From Silene noctiflora (lineage: Eukaryota > Streptophyta > Magnoliopsida > Caryophyllales > Caryophyllaceae), in the NCBI GenBank assembly GCA_009801015.1, contig VHZZ01002292.1, positions 86,969 through 108,368 of the forward strand: 21,400 nt of DNA, read 5' to 3'. Shown piece by piece: positions 10,962-19,083 of the stretch (the stretch's first letter is position 1; every line of letters begins with the position of its first letter). A program made the translations under genes and the position numbers. A model generated the notes under the pieces. It made no database searches and was not told the origin of the DNA. It saw only the letters and a list, made by a program, of their open reading frames with translations.

Positions 10962-11504
10962 CGCAATGGCTCACAATAACAACTCCAAACTTCAACAAGA
11001 ACATCCATATTATAAACATAACTTTAAACATATCATAAAACAGTGGCAACGATCGTCAAACCATAATACATATCATTCTACAGCCAACTGAGTAGGAAAA
11101 CTCTACCTGATAGGCAGTTCCAATCAATCGCAACACGGATCTAGAAGGGCTCTTCTACAAAATCTCCTCCTAGAACATAATTAAGAAATCAAAACAACGA
11201 ACGAAGAAATATAATCCCAAAACCCCCAAATACTCCAATTAGGGTTTCACTAACCTACAAAAAAACCATAAAAGATTAGATCAAAGGCATACCCAGAGGT
11301 TACAAGGGCAAAGATGTGAACATCCCCAAAAATGATGAACTTCGCGCCTTGGATCGATAGGAATAGAAGAGAAGCATTTTACGTCGTTTGGTTCTTGTGA
11401 AAAGATGCATAACCAGCTTAAATGAAATGTTTTGAAGTAAAAAGCAATTATCAGCTTCTTCCATTCTATTTATATCAAACCACGGAAAAACCTGTAACGA
11501 ACCG

Positions 11505-11690
11505 GACACTCGGTCGAGTACAAGCCACTCGACCGAGTAAGTCACTCTCGACCGAGTGCAGGACACTCGATCGAGTAAGCCACACTCGATCGAGTCCTAA
11601 CTCACTCGCCCGAGTTCACAACAAACAGAACTCTAAAAGACTACTCGCGACAGCTACTCGGTCGGGTACCCTATACTCGGCCCAGTAGCC
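11505..11690. repeat. CTCGRYCGAG motif cluster in the nested insertion
   Basis: Several copies of the near-palindrome ACTCGRYCGAGT (for example ACTCGGTCGAGT, ACTCGACCGAGT and ACTCGATCGAGT) lie within 190 bp, at irregular spacing of about 15-30 bp. The same motif clusters in the LTRs of A and B. Confidence 0.85.
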
Positions 11691-11966
11691 TAAGACTATT
11701 AATCTGATGTATTACAGTCTTCCCTCTTTAAAAACGAACTTCGTCCCCGGAGTTTAAACCCATACTTGCATAACATGCACACCTACCACCCTACTATCAA
11801 CCACCACTCAACTCTCACCTTCCATCCTTGACACTAACTCACCCAACCAGGCCTACCTCAGCAACGCAGCTCACAACATAACATCAACCATAGAATCGCC
11901 TTATCTAATTCCACCATTACAATTCCTCAAACGAGAAAGTCTACCAACATGAAATGTTACACCAGG

Positions 11967-12493
11967 GTCGTCTTGTTGGGACCTCAAATAGTCCAAGACA
12001 TGATTGACCAAGTGCATGTCATTCGGGAAAATATGATGGCATACCAAGATAGGCAAAAGAGCTACACCGATTTTAGGCGGAGTTACATCGAGTTTGAGGT
12101 CGGTGACAAAGTATTACTCAAAGTGTCCCCAATGAGAGGAGTGATGATGTTTGGAAAAAGAGGCAAATTGAGCCAAAAGTTCATAGGGCCGTATGAGATA
12201 TTGGATAGAGTCAGGGAAGTAGCATACCACTTGGCTCTTCCCCCGGCACTTGACCATGTTAATACCGTCTTCCACGTATCCCAATTGCGGAAGTATATTA
12301 GTTATCCCTCCCATGTGTTAGAGGCGGAGACAATCTAGTTGGATGATGCCTTGACGTATATAGAGACCCTTAAGGGGATATTGGATCGGAAAGTGAGAAA
12401 GACGAGGCATGGGGAGACGGTGTTGGTAAAGCTCTTGTGGTCCAACCACCAAATTGAGGAGCCCACTTTGGGGGCCGAAGAAGCTATGAACTA
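11967..12493 (+). pseudogene. Element B: integrase end and chromodomain
   Basis: Coding similarity resumes at about 11967 after the insertion. The translation contains YTDFRRSYIEFEVGDKVLLK and ALPPALDHVNTVFHVSQLRK, the conserved C-terminal integrase blocks. A chromodomain-like tail follows at about 12340-12493. It matches 6225-6780 of element A on the opposite strand. Chromodomains of the family bind heterochromatic histone marks; this copy is a fossil. Confidence 0.86.
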
Positions 12494-12755
12494 GCGTTGC
12501 CCCCCACTTTTTCGAGCAGGTAACGAGTCCGGTTACAAGGTCGAAACTTTGTTTCTAGAGGGGTAGGGCGCGCCGCGCAAAGTGCAAGTACAAGTCATTT
12601 CGTTAAGTGTTTAATAGTAAGTTTTTTGTCGTTCCGACCCTTACAAGTGTCCTAGTGTCTTGGGTAATAAGAGTCGAGATTTTAGATTACCCCATTTGAG
12701 TCTTGTCGAGTGGGATTGAACTTCGAGGACGAAGTTCATCTTAAGGGGAGAAGAT
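12494..12755 (+). other. 3' untranslated region and polypurine tract of element B
   Basis: Non-coding sequence after the chromodomain holds CGAGGACGAAGTTCATC (12724-12740). The purine-rich run TTAAGGGGAGAAGAT (12741-12755) sits immediately before the LTR, so it is the polypurine tract. The CpG-rich patch GGGCGCGCCGCGC lies near 12566. Confidence 0.8.
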
Positions 12756-14568
12756 TGTAATACTCGAGATTTTATAAGGTTCCAATTGGCCGAGTACACC
12801 GCGTACTCGACTGAGTAGAAGTCACTCAGTCGAGTGAAGTTGATCGAGTGGAGTTGGTATTGTTAGAATAGTTGCGGTCTTATCCACTCGATCTAGTACT
12901 AGGGTGTACTCGACCGAGTGGATTGCACACAATCGAGTACTCGAGCTACTCGATCGAGTGGACCGCACTCGACCGAGTGCTTCTGAGCACTCGAACGAGT
13001 GTTGTCACTGTCACTCGGATCCGCGCAATAGTGCATTGTGGACCTATCCTTTTTGTTTTTTCTTCCATTATTGTCACCTCACAACCTCTCACCAAAACCT
13101 TATCTCTTCATTTCAGAAACCCCGATTATTCTCTCTAAAACCTTATCCCCTAGTTGGACATTTATGGTGAAGATTTGTGTACCAATTTCTCCTTTATTCA
13201 TCCTTTGAGTTGTAAGTTTGATTTTCCCCTCTTATTTCCTGTTTTAATTAGTGTAGTAAACCCTAATTTGTTGGGAGGTTTGTCTTAGAAATTTAATTAG
13301 GGTTTGGCCTAATTAATAAGGGACTAATTAGGGTATTAGTTGGTATTATTGTTATATTAGTTTTGTATTGTGATACATAGATATATATTGTGTAGGAGGA
13401 GACTTCATAGATGAGCATTTCTAGCTTGGGTGCTTGTGTGCGAAGAATAACAATAGGTGGGATTTTCCCTACTAAGTCTTGGTAGTATAGATGTTCTTCA
13501 ATGCATTTAGTTCTTGAATTTTATATATTCCATGGTATTGGCATGAGAACATTCATATTGGTAATTAGGGTTTCATGGATTGTAATGAGATTACTTGGTT
13601 ATGAAGGTACTTTGGTAATTGGGTTGGTACATGTCTTTATAAAATTGCATTATAACATGAGCATGGGAAAGGTAGGGTGAATTCATAGTTATTCCTTGTT
13701 TCATATGATTTGAATGGATGCATGTGAACCTTATTTGCCTTATATGCGTTGTTGGGCACTTGTGTTGTATGGAGGTGTTGGATGGTGGTGATTGGTGGAG
13801 GTTAGTGAATATTTTAGAGAGGTAACACGGTTAGGAGACCGTATTGCGCTCGGGTCGCCTCTTGGAGCTTCCCACTCCAAGAGGGATGTGCACATTTAGG
13901 GCTTGAGTTATGGAGGGGCACATGTGGTTGAGATATGTCACCTGACAGGGGATCCGAGTCGCTCTCAGGCCCGGTACCACTGGCATGTCCGGAGTACCTT
14001 CTTTCAGACTGCGGTCAGGTGTGTTGGTGGCGGCGTTGCAATGCCGTCACCGTTATTGTTGATGAGGAGTATGTAGATTATTGGTTGCCTATTTCTAATC
14101 ATCATGCCATTGCATTTAGATAGCATTCTTGCATTCATATCATTATGTCGGACATTTATATAATCGTGACTAACCAATCGAGTTTTCAAATGTATGTGTC
14201 AAACCATATGGTGATTTCTGCCCCATATGGGGAGCAGTGTTTTGACATGTTGCATTTATATTTCTTGGGGGCTCGAAGCGGTCTCGCCATAGTTGTCTTC
14301 ACCTTCGTTATGGTATTTTTGACTAAACATTGGACTCCACCTTATTTCAATTTGGTTGTATAATTCGGGATTTGCGTTGAAGCCTAAGACTTGTATCTAA
14401 TTACTTACCCTTAAAGTTATCTAGCTTCTTTTGCTTTGTTTTAATAACCTTGTCATAAATTGCTCATTGTCGGAACTCGCACTACAAAGCTTGGGAAACC
14501 AAGCCTTGTAGCCCCTCCATGAGTCGGGGTGACCTGGAGGAAGGCTTCCGGCTTTTGGAGGTGTTACA
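12756..14568 (+). repeat. 3' LTR of element B
   Basis: The 1813-bp LTR begins TGTAATACTCGAGATT and ends GGAGGTGTTACA, preceded by a polypurine tract. It pairs with 4236-5971 in inverted orientation. The first 270 bp carry CTCGRYCGAG motifs at about 12790-13015. The flank after it reads CAATG. Short open frames inside it are not believed to be genes. Confidence 0.9.
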
Positions 14569-15423
14569 CAATGACCCAACTATCCCTACAATATTTCGCC
14601 GTAGGGCATTTGGTCTTATCATGCTTCATCTTTATGCTTTTGAAGGGAATATTGAAATTTCATCTGGCAGGAGTTAGGCGAAATTCATTGAGATTGTTGA
14701 GCAGTTGGAAAACCAGAGATGTCCAGCTTCGTGTATGCTTGCTGAAATGGTCATGGGTTTGGATGCTCGAAAGGCTAACCTGAATGCGGCATCACTAGAT
14801 CGACCCGTCTTCCGCAGGTATGTGTCGTTCGTTTTTTTTCTTTCTTCTTCTTTTTTTTTTGCCCCTTTTTTCTTCCTTTTTCTTTTTTTTTTTCCGCTTT
14901 TTTTTTCGCCTTTTTTTTCCGGCCCACCTCCTTTCTTTTCAGTGGGTCAGAAAAACTTTTCCCACAGTCTAACTCATTACTTTGTCCTTCCGCCGTAGGT
15001 TTGGTTATGTGAAAGGCTTGCATTGGTTGACCCACCCAAAGGGAAATACCATGTGAGAAGCTTTATGTCTCCCCATCGAGATTTTACTACTGGTATGCGC
15101 GAGCCATTCTGGCGGCAGAAGATCTCCGAGAATGTTGGGATATTTATTGGATGGGCCTTACCTTGGCTTAGCCTTTTGTTTGTTCATAGGCTTACCCGAG
15201 GCTGATAGGATAAGGCACCTTACTTTACTGGGCCTAGAGCGTTCTACTCATATATACCCGGATCGTGTGCTTCGCCAAGTTGGTCGCGAACAAAGGATTC
15301 CTGCACTTGATCCCGTTCGCGGCCGAACAGAGGAGCTTACTCCTACAAGGTGTAATGCCTGGCTCCAATCGTGGATATGGAGGACTGTCTGGCATGCTTT
15401 CGAACTTGCTTCTTCTATTTGGG
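14569..15423 (+). pseudogene. Plant mobile domain (PMD, MAIN-like) gene fragment with an intron
   Basis: The translation before 14817 reads like PMD proteins (EQLENQRCPASCMLAEMVMG, then LDARKANLNAASLDRPVF). After 14998 comes WLCERLALVDPPKGKYHVRS. Near 15240-15330 lies THIYPDRVLRQVGREQRIP, a block like the RVLRQFG segment seen in PMD-type and phosphatase 7 long-form-like proteins. PMD proteins (MAIN and MAIL1 in Arabidopsis) act in the nucleus in genome stability and transposon silencing; many relatives sit inside transposons. Both ends are cut, by the LTR of B at 14568 and by Athila RT sequence at about 15424. At least one in-frame stop occurs, and the two exon frames do not agree across the predicted intron, so it is a pseudogene. 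Family assignment is from memory of motifs, so moderate. Confidence 0.5.
14818..14998 (+). other. Predicted spliceosomal intron in the PMD-like fragment
   Basis: The 181-bp segment begins GTATGTGTC after CGCAG and ends CCGCCGTAG before GTTTGG. Between them lies an almost pure T/C tract (about 14834-14930), far longer than a usual polypyrimidine tract. The GT...AG borders separate two PMD-like coding blocks. The reading phase does not match across it as drawn, so either a small indel has occurred nearby or the real splice site differs. Confidence 0.5.
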
Positions 15424-15910
15424 TGTCACATGGCTTCTTTATAAGGATGCCCCTTTTTTGTTTACTAATGAGTGTGTTAAGTCTTTTGACAGGATTAAAC
15501 GGGCTCTTATCTCAGCTTCGGTGATCCATCTCCTGATTAGAGTTTGCCTTTTGAGGTTATGTATGACTTAAGTGATTATGCAGTTGGAGCTACTTTGGGC
15601 CAAAGGAAAGATAAAGTGTTGCATGCTATTTAATATGCAAGTAAGGCTCTAGATGATGCGCAAATTATGCTACTACGAAAAAGGAGCTTCTTGCAGTTGT
15701 CTATGCATTGGACATGTTTAGAGCGTACCTTGTGGGTTCTAAGGTGATAGTACACACTGATTATGCAGCATTAAAGTATCTATTAGCTAAGAAGGAAGCC
15801 AAACCTAGACCTATTCGTTGGATTCTACTGCTACAAGAATTAGACCTAGAAATTCGGGATAAGTCGGGTGCAGAGAATGTTGTTGCTGACCATCTTTCTC
15901 GATTGAAGTA
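15424..15910 (+). pseudogene. Element C: end of RT and RNase H remnant
   Basis: Athila-type blocks are visible in order: LLYKDAPFLF and KSFDRIKRALISASVI from the RT/RNase H connection, then the D-A-S-D-YAVGATLGQRKDK type RNase H start near 15570, then [40 protein letters not shown] and [16 protein letters not shown]. The junction with the upstream PMD-like fragment falls at about 15424, seen as a change of protein family. The part is broken and treated as a fossil. Confidence 0.85.
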
Positions 15911-15979
15911 TGATGGAGGAGAGTCTATTCCCATTGATGATTCTTTTTCAGATGACCTTTTGTTAGCCATTACTACGGG

Positions 15980-17244
15980 TACCCCGTGGTTTATTGATTA
16001 TGCCAACTATTTGGTTGGAGGTTTTCTTCCTCCTGACTTATCTTATCAGCAGAAGAAGAGATTTATGGATGATGTAAAACGGTATTTCTGGGATGATCCA
16101 TATTTGTTCCAGGAATGTGCTGACGGTATTTACACAGATGGTGTATTCCAGAGAGTGAGGTACATTTTATTCTTTCTCACTGTCACTCTTCTTTTTATGG
16201 TGGTCATCATGGTTTGTCTAAGACATCCGGCAAGGTGATGCAGTTGGGTTTCTTTTGGCCGACTATCTTGAAAATGCTACTGGTTTTGTCCTTTCTTGTG
16301 ATGCATGTCAAAGGATGGGTAATATTTCACAAAGGCATGAGATGCCTCAAACTGGGACCATGGAGGTGGAAATTTTTTATGTTTGGGGTATTGACTACTA
16401 AGGGCCATTTCCATCCTCTCATGGGAATCAATATATACTAGTAGCTGTTGATTATGTCTCTAAGTGGGTGGAAGCCGTTGCCACTCTTACCTGTGATGCT
16501 AAGGCAGCTGTTAAGCTATTTCTAAAGATTATCCTTCCGCGATTTGGAGTCCCTCGTGCAGTTATAAGTGATAGAGGGAAGCACTTTAATGAGCGTCATC
16601 TTAATTCATTATTGAAGAAATATGGCGTTACACATCGTAGATGATTGGGCTATCATCTAGAGACTAGTGGGGAAGTGGAGGTTTCTAATAGAGAGTTGAA
16701 ATCCATTCATGAGAAGGTAGTCAGCAAGAATCGAAAATATTAGAGTCGTAAGCTTGATGACACCTTATGGGCTTACTGTACTACATTTAAGACTCCAATT
16801 GGTGTATCTCCGTACCGGTTGCTCTATGACAAGGCGTGTCATCTTCCAGTGGAACTCGAGTATAAGGCTATGTGGGCCATAAAGGAGTTGAATATGTATC
16901 CCTCACTGGAGTGTGAGAAAAGAATGATACAGTTGAATGAGCTCGATGAGTTTCGACTGCATGCCTATGATAGTGCTCGAGTATAGAAGGAGTGAACCAA
17001 GAAGTGGCATGACAAGCACATCTTGCAACGGGAATTTCATGTAGTTGAGAAAGTACTACTATTTAACCCTCGTTTGTGCTTGTTTCCAGGTAATCTCAGG
17101 TCTAGATGGTCAGGACCGTTCACCATTGCTGACGTGAACAAATTTGGGTCAGTTACACTGCAAACTAAAAAAGGTGAGACCTTTAAAGTAAATGGGCAAC
17201 GGTTGAAATTGTACTATGAAGGTGCCTATGTTGGAGTGATGTAG
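15980..17244 (+). pseudogene. Element C: integrase remnant
   Basis: The zinc-binding module ([15 protein letters not shown], then a histidine-rich [12 protein letters not shown]-type block and CDACQRMGN) is followed by core blocks around 16400-16600 ([11 protein letters not shown]-like, [17 protein letters not shown]) and [20 protein letters not shown] near 16800. The C-terminus at 17023-17244 (SRWSGPFTIADVNKFGSVTL, then NGQRLKLYYEGA) matches Athila integrases, which lack a chromodomain. Coding capacity is interrupted in several places. Confidence 0.85.
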
Positions 17245-17755
17245 GTTGTTGACCTCTTCACTATTGATTCCTCTCACTGATGAGGTAGGTCGAGCTGGAC
17301 CGCTTAAACCAGCGCTACCGGGAGGTAACCCGGATCTTTCCTTGTAATATATATGTAATTTACTAATTTAATTATATTTAATATCGTTATTTCAATTTAA
17401 TTAATGTGTTTTGAGTGAGGTGAGGGAGAGAATTTAACGTGTTTATGAGTGATTTTTGCAGATGAGACGGAATATTTGACGCAAATTGACATCTTAGGCA
17501 AACACGTCGCGAAAATACAAATACTCGATCGAGTTGTCTTGTACTCGATCGAGGATATTTAGCAATTAATTACTTATGCAATTGCCGATACTTGATGATT
17601 CTGAAAAACGCATACTCGGTCGAGTTTGGGTATAATCGATCGGGTATACCTGAGTAACCGGGTTCCGCGGCTCTTTTTCACTCTATTTCCCGATTCTTTT
17701 TCTTCACTCATTCATTATTTCGTCCTTCTTGTGATACAGGAGGGACATGGGTATA
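17245..17755 (+). other. Post-integrase non-coding region of element C
   Basis: No gene is visible. It starts after the integrase stop, contains the GCGCTACCGGGAGG motif (17312-17333) typical of Athila elements, an AT-rich stretch (17345-17410), and four CTCGRYCGAG-type motifs at about 17523-17645. Confidence 0.7.
17312..17333 (+). promoter_or_regulatory. Conserved Athila post-pol hairpin motif
   Basis: The sequence GCGCTACCGGGAGGTAACCC carries CCGGG (17318-17322), a 6-nt AGGTAA loop, and CCCGG (17329-17333), a 5-bp stem. From memory, plant Athila elements often have a GCGCT-GGGAGGC-AACCC motif just after integrase. Function unknown. Confidence 0.6.
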
Positions 17756-18052
17756 TGTTGAAAACGCAAGCTCAAGTCANTCTTGAACATTTCAGTTTCG
17801 TTCACTTGGTTTAAAAGTTAAATATCTCCTAAACTATGGCTAATTTTCGTGTGATACCTACTTGAGATGAAAGTACATGAATTTAGCTTTCCAACAAGTG
17901 GTCATACGCCTTATTTGATTAAGTAACGAAGGAGATATGATCGTTTTAAGTTGAGCTGTCCAACTTCTACGCGGGTGACGAACTAACTCAAGTTTACTTC
18001 CCTAAATCGAGTCTTATTATTAGTTTCCTAACTCGAGTCAGTTTGTTATTAT

Positions 18053-18096
18053 TTTCCTAATTAGTATAGGAGAGTTTCCTAATTATTGTAGGAGAG
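18053..18096. repeat. 22-bp imperfect tandem repeat in the LTR
   Basis: TTTCCTAATTAGTATAGGAG and TTTCCTAATTATTGTAGGAG, each ending AG, lie back to back at 18053-18074 and 18075-18096, upstream of the TATA box. They could be promoter repeats of the LTR. Confidence 0.75.
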
Positions 18097-18182
18097 TTTA
18101 TTTACTTTCCTAATCCTGAATAAGGTAGGTGTTGTTTTATTTCCAAATTATTGTCTAGTTAGTTTACGGTAATAGTGAGTAC

Positions 18183-18190
18183 TATAAATA
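18183..18190 (+). promoter_or_regulatory. TATA box of the candidate LTR
   Basis: TATAAATA in the context ACTATAAATAAGGG. It lies about two-thirds of the way into the candidate LTR, upstream of the TTGCGAG repeats, the position expected for an LTR promoter. Confidence 0.55.
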
Positions 18191-18507
18191 AGGGTCTTTG
18201 TAATCAGTTTATAGAATGGAGTTTGAGAATTAATACAAGAGTTTCTTGTTGTGTGCTTATTGCTTGCGAGTTATAAGTTCTTTATTTCTTCCTTGCGAGG
18301 TGGAGATTTTAGTGTGATTTGATCCTTGCGAGGTGAGAGCCACCATTCGTGTATATCTTCGAATTTCTTGCGAGGAAGGAGAGTTTATTCACGTCATATC
18401 TTTTACATTTTACGTTTATTTCATACAAAATACAACAAAAAAACACTTTAATTCCGCTGCATATTTCATTAAACTAAAACAAACACAAAAATTGTATTAG
18501 TTTTACA

Positions 18508-19083
18508 TCAATTTGGTAAAACTCGTTGTTATTTTATATCACCTTGTTTCTCTTTACTCCCTAGATCTACTACTCCCTTCACTCTAAATCCTCTAAATCA
18601 TCACAACAACTTTACTTAATTGGTCATAAGTTGATTCATTGCTTACCCATTCACTTCATTGTGCTTCTTTTTGTGATTAAATCATCTTACTCTTCCACTT
18701 TGAGGTATTTTCGAAATTGCGCTATTTTGGTTCGAAATACTTTTATTGTTGTTTATTCGTTGTGTCGCTTGCCTTGAATCTTCCATTGATCGACTCTAAT
18801 TGCTATTTCCTTGCTATTTAACCCATTAATTGTTGAATTCGAGCCCCAAAATTGATTATTTTAGAATTGGGGTTCTTATTTTCGGGATTGTTTTAGCATT
18901 AAATTGGATAGTAATCGTGTTTGATTGCTTGGAATCTTTATTGTCTTTCACATAATTGCAATTTCCTTGTCAATTACGTAGCTTGTGTGTGATTTTCGAC
19001 CCTAAAAATCGAATTTTCTCTTAAAACGTGAGTTATGTTGGCATTAAAATTGGTTTTTAATGGTGTTAATGATATTTGTAGGC
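18508..19083 (+). other. Leader-like region before the downstream ORF of element C
   Basis: T-rich, non-coding sequence of 576 bp. It ends TTAATGATATTTGTAG just before GC and the ATG, which looks like a plant 3' splice site (AG at 19080-19081). Athila-type elements are thought to express their downstream ORF from a spliced RNA, and this sequence fits that. No branch point or donor was confirmed. Confidence 0.5.

Larger units (their letters stand above)
10353..11961 (-). mobile_element. LTR-type insertion nested in the integrase part of element B
   Basis: The 1609-bp block starts TGTAACACC at 10353 and ends TGTTACA at 11961. Its flanks are CCGAG (10348-10352) and CCAGG (11962-11966), an imperfect 5-bp target-site duplication, and element B continues across it. 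On the minus strand, 11722-11760 reads like the end of an internal region (GGGGACGAAGTTCG, then AAGAGGGAAGAC), followed at 11721 by TGTAATACATCAG. The LTR proper is therefore probably 10353-11721, with about 240 bp of internal sequence beyond it. An alternative is that the whole block is one long solo LTR. No coding domain remains. It is a fossil of a third LTR family sharing CTCGRYCGAG motifs. Confidence 0.75.
8526..14568 (+). mobile_element. Element B: Ty3/gypsy chromovirus remnant (Tekay/Del type), plus strand
   Basis: The plus-strand order is the later part of reverse transcriptase (about 8536-8830), RNase H (about 9000-9360), integrase (about 9600-10352, continuing at 11967), chromodomain (about 12340-12493), 3' untranslated region, polypurine tract and one LTR (12756-14568). 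It belongs to the same family as element A and lies in the opposite orientation. It is broken in roughly half a dozen or more places and lacks gag, protease and the 5' LTR. A separate LTR-type insertion at 10353-11961 splits the integrase part and must be younger than B. No LTR pair exists for dating. Confidence 0.9.
17756..18507 (+). repeat. Probable foreign LTR (solo LTR?) inside element C
   Basis: A candidate LTR runs from TGTTGAAAACGC at 17756 to GTTTTACA at 18507. It holds a TATA box (TATAAATA, 18183-18190) and four TTGCGAG repeats at about 18264-18372, as expected for R/U5. It is followed by TCAATTTGGTA, which resembles the start of a Met-tRNA primer-binding site of Ty1/copia elements, although only the first bases fit. 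No clear target-site duplication was found (GTATA before, TCAAT after), so both ends are uncertain. The unresolved base N is at 17780. Confidence 0.45.

Noticed and set aside
12872-13170. Overlapping 88-codon open frames, plus strand
   Set aside because: They lie in the LTR of element B within the CTCGRYCGAG cluster; repetitive composition and no domain.
4236-14568. A and B as two halves of a single inverted element
   Set aside because: Each has its own RNase H, integrase, chromodomain and LTR, and the LTR flanks (GTCAC and CAATG) do not match as a target-site duplication.
14775-15035. Lysine-rich open frame on the minus strand
   Set aside because: It is the antisense of the pyrimidine tract in the predicted intron; pure composition artefact.
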